From NCBI GenBank assembly GCA_029245955.1, contig JAQWOH010000074.1, forward strand, positions 243,977 to 307,976: DNA of 64,000 nucleotides, given 5' to 3'. Position numbers and translations under genes: made by a program. The notes beneath the pieces were generated by a model. The model was not told where the DNA came from. It worked only from the letters and a program-made list of their open reading frames with translations, and ran no database searches. Positions 18,138-27,857 of this stretch are shown here, piece by piece. This stretch comes from Fuerstiella sp. (GTDB taxonomy: Bacteria > Planctomycetota > Planctomycetia > Planctomycetales > Planctomycetaceae). Positions within the stretch are counted from its first letter, which is position 1. Each line of letters opens with the position of its first letter.

Positions 18138-18222
18138 CAGTCGCACATTGCCGGTTGCAACCCCGTGTATGGTTGACATACTACGGCCCTGCGTGATACC
18201 TGATTCATTTAAGGAAAAAGAT

Positions 18223-18741
18223 ATGTCTGACGTTCGAAGTGGTGCGGTCACACTCAAAGGCAATCCGGTTGATCTGGCCGGTGCGGCTTTAACAGCAGGA
18301 AACGCGGCTCCTGAATTTTTGCTGCAGGGCAATGATCTGGCAGACGTGACTCTGGCTGCCAGCGCGGGCCGAACTCGTATCATTGCCACAGTGCCGTCTC
18401 TGGACACGGGAACGTGCCACGAGGAGACTCGAAAGTTCAATGAGCACGCGGCTGGCCTTGAAAATACGGACGTTCTGGTTGTCAGCATGGACTTGCCATT
18501 CGCGCAGTCGCGCTGGTGCGGTGCTGAAGGGATCGAGAACGTTCAGACGCTCAGCAGCCATCGCTGTTCAGATTTTGGCGAAGACTATGGTGTGCTGGTG
18601 AAGGGCGGCCCACTCGATCGCTGTCTGGCTCGAGCAGTTTTTGTGGTGGCAGCCGATGGCAATCTGAAACATGTGGAATATGTTTCAGAAATCGCTGAGC
18701 ACCCCAACTATGACGCGGCGCTGGCGGCGGCTAAAGCATAG
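18223..18741 (+). CDS. tpx: thiol peroxidase (Tpx-type peroxiredoxin)
   Basis: 172 residues from the ATG at 18223 with AAGGAAAAAG upstream. Reduces peroxides at the expense of thioredoxin. The Tpx layout is clear: VTLKGNPVDLAGAALTAGNAAPEF, the peroxidatic Cys in SLDTGTCHEETRKFNEHA, the resolving Cys in SSHRCSDFGEDYGV, and RAVFVVAADGNLKHVEYV. The peroxidatic segment reads GTC rather than the common PVC. The frame is open to 18148, but the ribosome-binding site decides the start. It follows the permease by 85 bases and could share its transcript. Confidence 0.96.
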   Translation: MSDVRSGAVTLKGNPVDLAGAALTAGNAAPEFLLQGNDLADVTLAASAGRTRIIATVPSLDTGTCHEETRKFNEHAAGLENTDVLVVSMDLPFAQSRWCGAEGIENVQTLSSHRCSDFGEDYGVLVKGGPLDRCLARAVFVVAADGNLKHVEYVSEIAEHPNYDAALAAAKA

Positions 18742-18876
18742 CGATCGCGTTAAGCTTGAACCTGCGATTCTCAATGACATCTGAAGATCGACCAGAGCAC
18801 GTTCATCAGCACGACAGACGAACAACAAGCTGCTGAATTCATCCGCAACCACGCGGCACGCTGTGGCGTTGCAACA

Positions 18877-19623
18877 GTGTTTGAGACTGCCGTTATCCTC
18901 GGCTCCGGTTTGGGGGCTGCCGGAAGAAAGGCAGAGGACCTTGGTGGAGTCGTGGTCTCTTACGATCAGGTTCCTTATCTTCCCTGCCCGGCTGTAGGTG
19001 GCCACGCCGGTCGATTAATTCTGGGCACCGGTGAGGTGGATGGCACATTGCTACTGCAGGGGCGAGTTCATCTTTATGAAGGGCACTCGCTGGATCGTAC
19101 GACGTTTGCGGTCCGCATGCTGCAGCTGCTGGGAGTCCGGCAGCTGCTGGTCACGAATGCGGCTGGCGGAATTAACGACAGCTATCGAGTTGGTGATCTC
19201 ATGCTGTTGAAGGGCCACTGTACGTTTCTGAACGTGCAACACTCGGCCGTCGATAGCCGCCGAACGCCCGCGACGAAGCTCTGGAGCGACCGGCTGCGAC
19301 ACGTCGCACGCTCGGTGGACTCGTCTTTGTCTGTGCACGAAGGCGTGTATGCCATGATGCAGGGACCAAACTACGAGACGCCAGCCGAGGTTCAAATGCT
19401 GAAAACGCTCGGCGTGGATGCGGTCGGTATGAGCACTGTGCCGGAATCCCTTGCCGCATCTGCCGCCGGCATGGACGTGTTGGGGATTTCCTGCATTACG
19501 AACCTCGCGAGCGGACTGACTGACCAGCCGCTGAACCACAACGAAGTCAGTCGTGCTGCTGCGGAAGTCGAATCGGAATTCGTGCGATGGATCTTTGCGG
19601 TTGTGTCACGGCTTCAGTTGTGA
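18877..19623 (+). CDS. purine nucleoside phosphorylase (start uncertain)
   Basis: Trimeric-type PNP: phosphorolysis of inosine/guanosine in purine salvage. Motifs: phosphate-binding ILGSGLG, GGHAGRLILG, VTNAAGGIN, MMQGPNYETPAEVQML, VGMSTVPESLAA, CITNLASGL, NHNEV. The GTG at 18877 gives 248 residues and omits the usual N-terminal helix. The same frame is open back to 18778 and encodes a PNP-like helix (DEQQAAEFIRNHAARCG) which would bring the length to about 280, the normal size, but it has no ATG, GTG or TTG codon. Either a rare start (CTG at 18781) is used or a base was lost near the nearby out-of-frame ATG at 18774. The 3' end overlaps the convergent gene by 18 bases. Confidence 0.9.
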   Translation: MFETAVILGSGLGAAGRKAEDLGGVVVSYDQVPYLPCPAVGGHAGRLILGTGEVDGTLLLQGRVHLYEGHSLDRTTFAVRMLQLLGVRQLLVTNAAGGINDSYRVGDLMLLKGHCTFLNVQHSAVDSRRTPATKLWSDRLRHVARSVDSSLSVHEGVYAMMQGPNYETPAEVQMLKTLGVDAVGMSTVPESLAASAAGMDVLGISCITNLASGLTDQPLNHNEVSRAAAEVESEFVRWIFAVVSRLQL

Positions 19624-22449
19624 ATTTTTCTGAGTGTTTCGGGTGACGATGTCCACAAAATTCTGCCATTCCGGGTGTTGATGAAACATGCTGAGATCCG
19701 GATCGTTCTGAACGTGATCAACATCGTCAATACCGTCGTCACGAACGGCTGCCGCCCGCAGCAGTTCCATCGCACGCCTGGTCAATTCGTCTTTCCTGGC
19801 CCCCGCCTGCTCCCTCTCCACGGCTCTTCCGTAGACACACGCAGTGTTGTAGATGGTCCACCTGCGTATAAATGTCGGCAGGTCAGGTACTGAACGCAGC
19901 ACCTCTTCGGCCGCCGCTATCCCTGCGGCCGGTCGTCCCAGTCGAACATCGGTGAGAGCTGTCAAACTCTGAATCAGGGGGTCCTCAGGACTCAGACGAT
20001 CTGCTTCTTTCAGGTCCATGATTGCCAGCTCCGGAGCTCCGTTGCGAAGATGCAGTGACGCCCGCGAAATGTAAGCGCTGTAGCTCCATGGATAGTCGAT
20101 CAGAATCGAATTCAGCTTTTCAAGTGCGTCAGGATATTTGCCCTCCTGTGTCAGCTTCTGGGCAACTTGAATCTGGGCTCTGTGCTGGCGGTCCGGAATG
20201 GCGCGAGAGGCAGCCAACGTTCTGTGCGTCAGTTCAGCAATCTGCTTCACGGACGAGGTGACACAGCGATTGAAAGACCGCCTGGCTGCCGGGTAGCTGG
20301 ACGCGTTGATCGTGACCAGCAGTTGCATTGTCGTTTTCAGATCCTTTGGGGCAATGGTCGTCGCAGCTTCTGCGGCCGTACGCACTTCCTCAAGGTGGTC
20401 AATCAGCACCTGGAGTGCTTCGGGAGAACCATCAGTTCGCAGCAGGTTTACAGTTTCGACCAGGGCCGATGGATCGGATGTCAGCGTCTGCCTGGCAAGG
20501 CTCAGCCACCGTGAGTCTTTTCTCGTGCTGTATTGCTTGAGCAGGTAACTCTTCTGTTTATGGTCGAGCGAAGCGAAGCGTTCGACAACATCGCGCAGTT
20601 GCCGGTCTGTCGCACATGCAATTGCAGTCCTGAATGTTTCCCCACGCATGGTGCCGGTATTGGCCTTTGACTGCGATAGTTCCAGCAGCCGTTCAGTGTA
20701 AGAGGACTCCGGGTGCATTCTGATGGTTGCCATTAACTGCTTTGTGAATCGAGTCTTCACGGCAACACCAGGTGGGCCGTACCGCTGGACCAGTCGCGCC
20801 TGTTGTTCTTCGGTCAGTCCGTCGGCCGATGGTACCGCGGCAGGTAAACGCTGCAGGATGTATTGTCGAATAAGTTCTGCATCTGCCGGCTGACCGGCAG
20901 TCAGCACGAACTCAGCCACCAGATCCTGAATGCCGGGATCTGAAATATCCAACAGCTCTCTTCTGGCCGCGTGGACAAAACTGGAATTCTTCTGAGCCTG
21001 CAGCAGGTGCAGAAGAGCCTTCATGGTTTCTCTATCTGCAGGAGTAACGGCCCGCTGGGGAGCAGCAGGCGTTGGGGCAGCAGTTGATGTCTCGGTCAAG
21101 GCATGATCCTCAGACGCATTCGAATATGCCATCAGCTGATACTCTGTATACTCAGCTATCAGATCCGGATACCGACGGTCCTTGACCCTCATCAGTTCCG
21201 TAATTATGCGTTGTCGAAGTTCCGGGTCGTCTTTGGTTTCACGCCAATAGGTCCGTACGGCACCGCGTGCGCCGGGCGACACGGACTGCACAAGAGAACG
21301 CAGTGCTGCCGCAGAGACTTTTGTCCGGTCATCCCGGATTAATTCGTTCAGGTAGGTTATGACTCCTGAAAGCGCCACGCGATGAAGATTCTCTGCAACA
21401 AGTGACAGATCGTCTTCACCGTGCTCGCGAGACTCAGCAATTACCATGCTGAGTTCAGCGGCATTCAGGCGGTCGATATTGGATTCCAGCACGGCTTGTC
21501 GAATGCCGTCTTCGGGATGGTTCAGGTCAGCCAGCGCCTGCTGCAACGGAACCTGCTCGTAGAGGGGACGAATTGCAGCTGCCACAGCCTCAGCCCGTGA
21601 TGCATAGAACAGCCCTGGAGCTCTCATTCTGTAGCTGGAACTCGATTTCAGACCGGCTACGTAAAATTCATCAAACTGCACGGCAGACGAAATCTGCTGC
21701 CGAACCGGGAAACGCGAAGCATCGCCACCGATACGTACAGATGCGAGCCAGCCGTAGCCCGCTGAGGACATGGAAGCCGCGCTGTCATCACCCTGAAGGT
21801 CCAGTACCACTCGACGCGCATTCTTCTGTTTTAACCGGCCAAGTTCTTCCGTCAGTGGGCCAATCGAAAGAAAGTCGATCGTCCGATGAATCTCAACGAC
21901 AGCCGCGCTGTTGTGGGGCCCAATACGTTGTGAGCGGATATTGGCCTGCCTCCGCACTGCTTCGTTGACAGACACCGGCGAAACCATGTTGGTTTCGCCG
22001 GTGTCCTTTTCTTTTCCGGGCGACCACTTCAGCTGGATTTCGGGCTCGCTGGTACCGGTGTGCTTAACTTCGAAGGCCAGCCATCCATCACGGCTCTGAT
22101 CGGACGGAACAGACGTGTCACGGGTCAGGAGTGAGTCCGAACCCCCGAGCTTCAAATCGCAAGGTCTTGAATCCACGGTGCATGTAAACTGACTGTTTGC
22201 CAGCTTCAGCGGACGCCCCGATCTGTTCGTGAAACGAACACGCAGCGCCAGGTTTCCATTCAGACTGTCAAGTCTGCCGCTGCCCACCCTGACCGCTGTG
22301 ACCTTCAGTTCGATATTCGCTGATGGTACATCTGCGGGATTCGCTTTCTCATCAGCACTGGTGGTTGCCGGACCACAGGCGATCACGACAACAGCCATCA
22401 AAGCGCACCACGTGATGACAATCGAAAGTTTAACGGCCGCACGCAGCAT
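19606..22449 (-). CDS. large exported HEAT/TPR repeat protein, probable lipoprotein
   Basis: 947 residues. The N-terminal hydrophobic segment ends in a possible lipobox (VVIAC, Cys 25). Residues about 45-150 form a beta-rich domain, followed by a segment with VVLDLQGDD. From about residue 290 to 750 the protein is helical with HEAT-like character (VSAAALRSLVQSVSP). The C-terminal part (residues about 770-880) has TPR repeats (GKYPDALEKLNSILIDYPWS). Such proteins act as scaffolds, usually on the envelope; the partner is unknown. It lies 137 bases downstream of the FKBP isomerase on the same strand and may share its promoter. Confidence 0.8.
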   Translation of the reverse strand: MLRAAVKLSIVITWCALMAVVVIACGPATTSADEKANPADVPSANIELKVTAVRVGSGRLDSLNGNLALRVRFTNRSGRPLKLANSQFTCTVDSRPCDLKLGGSDSLLTRDTSVPSDQSRDGWLAFEVKHTGTSEPEIQLKWSPGKEKDTGETNMVSPVSVNEAVRRQANIRSQRIGPHNSAAVVEIHRTIDFLSIGPLTEELGRLKQKNARRVVLDLQGDDSAASMSSAGYGWLASVRIGGDASRFPVRQQISSAVQFDEFYVAGLKSSSSYRMRAPGLFYASRAEAVAAAIRPLYEQVPLQQALADLNHPEDGIRQAVLESNIDRLNAAELSMVIAESREHGEDDLSLVAENLHRVALSGVITYLNELIRDDRTKVSAAALRSLVQSVSPGARGAVRTYWRETKDDPELRQRIITELMRVKDRRYPDLIAEYTEYQLMAYSNASEDHALTETSTAAPTPAAPQRAVTPADRETMKALLHLLQAQKNSSFVHAARRELLDISDPGIQDLVAEFVLTAGQPADAELIRQYILQRLPAAVPSADGLTEEQQARLVQRYGPPGVAVKTRFTKQLMATIRMHPESSYTERLLELSQSKANTGTMRGETFRTAIACATDRQLRDVVERFASLDHKQKSYLLKQYSTRKDSRWLSLARQTLTSDPSALVETVNLLRTDGSPEALQVLIDHLEEVRTAAEAATTIAPKDLKTTMQLLVTINASSYPAARRSFNRCVTSSVKQIAELTHRTLAASRAIPDRQHRAQIQVAQKLTQEGKYPDALEKLNSILIDYPWSYSAYISRASLHLRNGAPELAIMDLKEADRLSPEDPLIQSLTALTDVRLGRPAAGIAAAEEVLRSVPDLPTFIRRWTIYNTACVYGRAVEREQAGARKDELTRRAMELLRAAAVRDDGIDDVDHVQNDPDLSMFHQHPEWQNFVDIVTRNTQKNSQLKP

Positions 22450-22585
22450 GAACGAACTCCCGCTGATTTACCCGCCTCACTCGCGAACGTTCAACAGGCG
22501 GTTGAGTGGAGTCATTCGCGATCGGCGGTGCAACAATATTGTATGCAGCTGCAAAGGCAGCGGGCAATCCGTTTCACAGAGAGGC

Positions 22586-23266
22586 TTACTGGATGCCGAC
22601 CAGTTCGATATCGAAAATCAACAGGCTGTTAGGCGGAATAGTCGACTGTCCCCGATCACCGTAGGCAAGTTCGGGAGGAATGAACAGACGGTACTTGGCG
22701 CCGACCTTCATCATCTGCAGCGCTTCCGTCCAGCCGGCAATAACCTGAGTTACACCAAAGGATGCGGGACGTTCATCCTCTGTCGGAGAATCACCCTTGT
22801 AGGATTCGTCAAACACGGTTCCATTCACAAGTTTACCGCGATAGTGAGTGCTGACAGTGCTTTTTTTCGTCGGTTTTTCTCCGCTCCCTTCACGCAGAAC
22901 CAGGTACTGGATGCCGGATTTGGTTTGCTGCATCCCCTTCGTTTTCATGTTGTTCTCCATGAACTTCCGGATGACCTCTTTGCTGGCTTTCGTCTGCTCG
23001 GCCTGGTACTCAAGGAAGGCTGCCTGGATCTCTTCGTTTGTCATTGCGGGTTTCGTACCGGCAAGACTTGCGTTGATCCCGGCAGTCAGCAGTTCAAGAT
23101 CGACATTAAGTCCCTGCTGTTTAAGATTGCGGCCAATGTTCAGGCCAACAGCATAACTGACTTTGTCACCTGCCGTTTTAAGTTCAACCACTGGTTCAGG
23201 CTTATCCTGAGCAGAGGCCACTGCGGAAATACCGGTCAGGACGATCAACGTGGCAAGCAAACGCAT
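22586..23266 (-). CDS. FKBP-type peptidyl-prolyl cis-trans isomerase, exported
   Basis: 226 residues with a signal peptide (MRLLATLIVLTGISAVASAQ). The N-terminal dimerisation domain of Mip/FklB-type enzymes follows (VSYAVGLNIGRNLKQQGLNV, MTNEEIQAAFLEYQ), then a long helix and the FKBP domain (GSGEKPTKKSTVSTHYRGKL, NGTVFDESYKG, VIAGWTEALQMMKVGAKYRL, IPPELAYGDRG, NSLLIFDIELVGI). It assists folding of exported proteins. First gene of a possible two-gene unit with the HEAT/TPR protein. Confidence 0.96.
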   Translation of the reverse strand: MRLLATLIVLTGISAVASAQDKPEPVVELKTAGDKVSYAVGLNIGRNLKQQGLNVDLELLTAGINASLAGTKPAMTNEEIQAAFLEYQAEQTKASKEVIRKFMENNMKTKGMQQTKSGIQYLVLREGSGEKPTKKSTVSTHYRGKLVNGTVFDESYKGDSPTEDERPASFGVTQVIAGWTEALQMMKVGAKYRLFIPPELAYGDRGQSTIPPNSLLIFDIELVGIQ

Positions 23267-23509
23267 GGGAGGAGCTTTCGGAAGGTGTGGTGGCAGAACG
23301 AAGCCGAAACTATGACCTATAGCAGCCGAAAATACAGCAATCTCTTAATGTCATGACTCAGAATTCACACATTTGACCGGGTAACTCCTGATTTCGGCAG
23401 CGGCAGCTGCCGGGCTGAGGAAGTGTCACACAGGTCGTTCTGTGGTAACCTCCTGTCACCATTCAGGACGACGTCAAATTCTTGCTGAGACCTTGAGAAT
23501 ACTGCCCGC

Positions 23510-24589
23510 ATGCACACGCTACAACGACTTGACACGATCGCCAGTGCCGGCGGACTGGTCTCCGCAGATTTGTGCTTTGGAAATGCCTCAGAATCACAGG
23601 TCTGTCAGTTTACACGCGGTAGCAGCGACGCGGCCTCGGGTGTGTTTAATGACCAACGACGTTACCTGGTCGCATCGCTCACGAAACCGATCACTGCCAT
23701 GGCTATCGTGAAACTGGCGGCGGAGGGGGAATTGAGCCTGGCAGAACCGTTTAACACATTCCTGCCAGGTTTCAAGAGAGCAGACCTGCGGCGAACCACT
23801 GTGCGACATCTGCTGACTCATACATCCGGCTTTCCGGACATGCTGCCGAACAACACCCAACTTCGAGCGGAACATGCTTCACTTGATGAGTTCGTCGGTC
23901 AGGCCGCCGATGCTGACCTTGATTTCCATACCGCAACAGACTGTCGCTATTCCAGTGTCGGCTTTCTACTGCTGGGCGCCGTCGTGGAAGTGATCACAGG
24001 GCAGAGTCTGGGAATGTTTCTGCGGAGCCAGTTTTTTGAACCTCTTCAGATGAATGATACGTGGCTGGGCATGTCGACGCAGCAGGCGCAAAAGATCCTT
24101 CCGACTGTACTGCCGTCCATTCTTCCGGAGTGGCAACCGGACGCCGAGGACTGGGGCTGGAACAGTTACTACTGGAGAACCCTGGGTGCGCCATGGGGGG
24201 GCATGATCTCCAGCGCCAGAGATCTTGGTCGGTATGCCGAAATGATGCTGCGACGCGGCTGCGACGGAAACGGCAGACAACTGCTGCCGGAGTCGGCCGT
24301 GTTGGCCGCGGTCAGCGACCAGACGGCTGCACTGTCTGCTCAGCGGGACTATGCGGGGCTGCGGCGGGCCTGGGGATTCGGTTGGCGTCGGGAATGGCCG
24401 TCGCACAGTGCGTCGTTCGGTGACTTTGTGTCGACAGAAACCGTCGGCCACTGGGGAGCGACGGGAACAATGATGTGGATGGACATGACGTCCGACCGAT
24501 ACTCCGTCATCCTGTCGACGACTCCGTATGAAGACAGCCAGCCGATTCTTCAACGAATCTCAAACGTGACGGCCGCAGCATCAGGATAA
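23510..24589 (+). CDS. serine hydrolase of the beta-lactamase/DD-peptidase family
   Basis: 359 residues without a clear signal peptide. The class C beta-lactamase fold is indicated by the SxxK motif in ASLTKPITAMAI, the Tyr motif in CRYSSVGFLLLGAVVE and the third motif HWGATGT near the C-terminus. TTVRHLLTHTSGFPD is a further family signature. Members act as esterases or D-aminopeptidases; the substrate is not predictable. No partner genes are close. Confidence 0.92.
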   Translation: MHTLQRLDTIASAGGLVSADLCFGNASESQVCQFTRGSSDAASGVFNDQRRYLVASLTKPITAMAIVKLAAEGELSLAEPFNTFLPGFKRADLRRTTVRHLLTHTSGFPDMLPNNTQLRAEHASLDEFVGQAADADLDFHTATDCRYSSVGFLLLGAVVEVITGQSLGMFLRSQFFEPLQMNDTWLGMSTQQAQKILPTVLPSILPEWQPDAEDWGWNSYYWRTLGAPWGGMISSARDLGRYAEMMLRRGCDGNGRQLLPESAVLAAVSDQTAALSAQRDYAGLRRAWGFGWRREWPSHSASFGDFVSTETVGHWGATGTMMWMDMTSDRYSVILSTTPYEDSQPILQRISNVTAAASG

Positions 24590-25283
24590 TTGCTGCATGT
24601 GGCGGGATACCGAAAACAGCACATTTCAGCTCACCTGCAGCACCGTTGTCGCAGCGTCCTGTTCAGCAAAAGCAGTGGCCGTGGAAAGACCCTGAGCGTT
24701 CACCCGGGTTGTGGTATTCGGGTCATGACTGTCAGTGTCGGTCACTGGTGGCGTTAACACTGGCCGTGGTGAAGCCCGTGCGACCACGCAGGCTGCGCAC
24801 CTTGCCAACCGTCAGGCCAGCATGCAGCGACTGGCAAAACACCTGCTGCTGAAGAGGTCGCGAAGTCAGATGCAGCATTTTAACAGAGCGGTCGACTGCG
24901 CTCATCGCTGCGACCTGTGGAACAGTGTGAATCCGTTCCAGCGGAATCAAAGCTGTGCCGCCGCCAAGGTCGATTACTGCGTCAGTCAGCGCAGGACTAA
25001 ACTTTTCCCGTTCGTCGGTGCCCCAGGTGTCTGAACGGGTTTCGGCTGTCAACTGCAGCGGATGACAGACGCATGCTCGGCTCAACGCCGTATGCTTTAT
25101 GGAATCATAGTCGACGGCTTCCTGAACGGTGTCCATGACTTCGGTTTCAAGCGTTCGTTCAAGTGGCACAGTGGTGAAGTCAGTCGACCAATCGTGGCAC
25201 TTAAGGTATTGGCACGACGTCGGGAGCTGTGTTGCCGGCAGCTTTGGCAAACGTTGTCGATCCGCTGGATCGTCTTTCGTTGT
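24590..25283. other. 694-base stretch with no clear gene; possible decayed ORF on the minus strand
   Basis: The longest frame is minus strand 24732-25250 (172 codons), followed by an overlapping frame 24626-24808. Read across a frame change, they give a continuous Thr/Asp-rich sequence (for example TDTDSHDPNTTTRVNAQG) that looks exported, but I match no family. Competing plus-strand frames are equally open. I treat it as non-coding or a frameshifted remnant. Confidence 0.35.
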
Positions 25284-26405
25284 TCACCCGTCGACGGCAT
25301 GCTCGGACACAAGATCCCAGTCAACATCCACACCAAGGCCCGGAGATTTCGGAAGTGTGGTAAACGGACCGTCAATCAGCAGTGGTTCGTGAACAACTGA
25401 GAACTCGTGATAGCTCGGCCCCAGACAATCGCCGGGGATTTTTTCGATCTGAACGTTAGGCGTTGAAACCACAAAATGCATCATCGCGGCGGCTCCCACG
25501 TCCCATTCCAGATTAGAGCCGATGGTACAGGGGATGTCGTGTTGTCCCGCCTGAGCCGCCATGATTCTGGCTTTGGCAATGCCTCCCTGCTTACCGGGAT
25601 ACAGAGTGATCGCGTCACAACATTTACGCTCAATGAGTTCACGGACATGCACTTGGTCAAAACAGCTTTCGTCAGCCAGAACCCGAATGCCGAATTCGTC
25701 ACGAAGTCGCTTCGTCTCAGTGTAGTCGCCTCGAGCCAGAGGTTGTTCCACCAGTGCCACATTGCATTCTGTCAACTGCGACAGGCAGGCCGCTGCATGC
25801 TCAAAGCTCCAGCCGCCGTTGGCGTCGATGGTCAGTTCCGTATCGCCGCCAATAGCTTCACGAACTGCCTTCACGCGTGCAACATCTTCGGACGGGTCGG
25901 TCCCGACTTTGACCTTGATAGTTTGAAAACCGGCGGCCACAAGCTGCTGCGCCCGTTCGTGGGCAATTTTTGGTTCGTAAGCTCCCAGGGAAAAGCGATT
26001 CCTGATCGTCAAGGGCCTCACAGCGCCGCCCAGTAGTTCATAGACCGGCCGGCCTGCGGCCTTTCCGGAAACGTCCCAGCAGGCCATTTCGATGGCGGCC
26101 TTTGCAAACCAGTTGCCTACGGCCACCGCGTCCATGCGAGCCCCAATCGTTTCAATGTCGTGCGGATCGCAACCGACAACCACCGGAGCAAACATATTTT
26201 CAATGATTGCGTGGGCTCCCCATACGGTTTCGCCGCTCCAGCGAGCCGTGACTGTTGCCTCCCCGGCGCCGACAATACCGTCGTCAGTGGTCAGCCGCAC
26301 CAGCACGAACTCAGAAACGTCGTGCTTACCCAGTGCAGAGATCATCCGCCGTTCCGGTCGCAGTGGAATCCGAACGGAAACAGTCTCAATGGATGCGATC
26401 TTCAT
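25284..26405 (-). CDS. enolase-superfamily enzyme (muconate-lactonizing / dipeptide epimerase-like)
   Basis: 373 residues. The N-terminal capping domain (residues 1-125) is followed by the barrel. Visible active-site motifs are KVKV near residue 168 (KxK lysine), DANGGW and VEQPL and LADES (metal ligands Asp/Glu/Asp), and the lysine in LYPGKQGG. This KxK pattern fits the muconate-lactonizing subgroup, which includes dipeptide epimerases and o-succinylbenzoate synthase. Its start overlaps the MFS gene stop as ATGA. It is the last gene of a four-gene minus-strand operon; the substrate is unknown. Confidence 0.9.
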   Translation of the reverse strand: MKIASIETVSVRIPLRPERRMISALGKHDVSEFVLVRLTTDDGIVGAGEATVTARWSGETVWGAHAIIENMFAPVVVGCDPHDIETIGARMDAVAVGNWFAKAAIEMACWDVSGKAAGRPVYELLGGAVRPLTIRNRFSLGAYEPKIAHERAQQLVAAGFQTIKVKVGTDPSEDVARVKAVREAIGGDTELTIDANGGWSFEHAAACLSQLTECNVALVEQPLARGDYTETKRLRDEFGIRVLADESCFDQVHVRELIERKCCDAITLYPGKQGGIAKARIMAAQAGQHDIPCTIGSNLEWDVGAAAMMHFVVSTPNVQIEKIPGDCLGPSYHEFSVVHEPLLIDGPFTTLPKSPGLGVDVDWDLVSEHAVDG

Positions 26406-27838
26406 TGGTTGCCCTTCTCCCTCTCAGGATTGTCACTGTCTTCTTCTGAAGGCGGCAGTCGATACAGGAACGCAACCGGCGCCATCAAAATTGCCAACGT
26501 CAGAAATACAACAAACTGAAACTCAAATGCTTCGCCACTTCTGCTCAGAAGGCCGGTCACAGAGTTCATGACTGTGAGATAAAACGCTGACAGCAGGATG
26601 CCGATCCACGTGGCGAAGTTCATGGCCCCGATCAGTCGACCTTTTTGATCTGCTGGTGGCGTTTCCTGTACGTAAACCTGAATGGGAATGACAAAGATTC
26701 CGGCCGAAACGCCCAGTAGAAGCATACTCAATCGCAATGACCATTCAATTCCATTGGCAGTGCCAACGCTCTGCAACATCCCCTGAATCTGATTTGCGCT
26801 TTCCGCGGGGCGCCCCAGCAGGCCGGTCGCGAGCAGCGATATCAGCAAAAGTGATGCGACAATCATCCAGCCACCACGGGTAGTCCAGCGTGTGCCGTCC
26901 GCGGCTCCGCTCTTGTTGGCAAATCCGGAGACAACACAACCAAGAGCGATTCCAATGCCGATGGATGCGGCCATCAGACTGGTACGGGTCTTGCTGAGAT
27001 GGAATACATTGTCGCCGAGCGTATTCACGGCCGGCTGAGTGACGCCGCCGATAAACCAGAACAACATCATGACCAGAATCGCCCGTGCCAGTTGTGGCTC
27101 CCGTCGAAGCAGTTTCCAGATGTCGCCGGGAATGAAGATGTTTCCGGGCTTAAGCGTCAGTTCCGGCTTTGCAACTGGTGTGGGGCGAATGAGCAGCGAA
27201 GTACCCGTACCGACCGCTGCGATTCCGACAGCGATCATGCTGCAGAACCACAGAGAATTCCCCAGACTGTCGAGCGCGATACCGGCACCGGCCATACCAA
27301 AAATGATTGCCAGAAACGTCGTCATCTGAATCGCGCCGTTAACAGGTAACAGTTTCCCGGGACTGAACAGTTCCGGCAGGATTCCGTACTTGGACGGGCC
27401 GAAGATTGCGCTCTGTGCGCCCATGAACGCCAGTACCACAATCAGCAGACGCAACCGTGTTGACGCTTCCAGGTCATGCAGCAGCAGGACCTGTAGAGCA
27501 GCGGCCATGACCACGACTTCGGCCATTTTGCACCAGACGATGACAGTCCGTTTGGAAAAACGGTCCGAGATATACCCTCCAAGTCCCGACAGCAGAACAA
27601 ACGGCATCGCGAAAGCGGCCAGTGCGAGTGGCTGGAGGTCGTGGCTGGCGGAGATTGCCAGTTCAGTACATTTCAGCAATACCAGTTGCTTGAAGAAGTT
27701 GTCGTTGAACGCTCCCAGAAACTGCGTCGACAGAATTCCGCCAAATACAGGGTTGGTTCCGAGCCTCTGTATATCCGTGCGGCGGTTCGCCTCCGTTCCG
27801 GAATTGACTCTGTTTGGGACCAGGTCGGGATCAGACAT
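26402..27838 (-). CDS. MFS transporter, LplT-like
   Basis: 478 residues with about 12 hydrophobic segments. The opening LSTQFLGAFNDNFFKQLVLL and GGYISDRFSKRTVIVWCK are typical of LplT (lysophospholipid) transporters and of the related MFS part of fused acyltransferases. QSAIFGPSKYGILPELF is another signature. No acyltransferase domain is attached or adjacent. It follows the cysteine desulfurase by 19 bases and overlaps the next gene. Cargo may differ here given the neighbours. Confidence 0.9.
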   Translation of the reverse strand: MSDPDLVPNRVNSGTEANRRTDIQRLGTNPVFGGILSTQFLGAFNDNFFKQLVLLKCTELAISASHDLQPLALAAFAMPFVLLSGLGGYISDRFSKRTVIVWCKMAEVVVMAAALQVLLLHDLEASTRLRLLIVVLAFMGAQSAIFGPSKYGILPELFSPGKLLPVNGAIQMTTFLAIIFGMAGAGIALDSLGNSLWFCSMIAVGIAAVGTGTSLLIRPTPVAKPELTLKPGNIFIPGDIWKLLRREPQLARAILVMMLFWFIGGVTQPAVNTLGDNVFHLSKTRTSLMAASIGIGIALGCVVSGFANKSGAADGTRWTTRGGWMIVASLLLISLLATGLLGRPAESANQIQGMLQSVGTANGIEWSLRLSMLLLGVSAGIFVIPIQVYVQETPPADQKGRLIGAMNFATWIGILLSAFYLTVMNSVTGLLSRSGEAFEFQFVVFLTLAILMAPVAFLYRLPPSEEDSDNPEREKGNQ

Positions 27839-27857
27839 GGAAAGTACTTACTCGTCC

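Noticed and set aside
22229..23356. 375-codon plus-strand ORF across the FKBP gene
   Set aside because: Lies antisense to the well-supported FKBP isomerase and shows no domain; a shadow frame.
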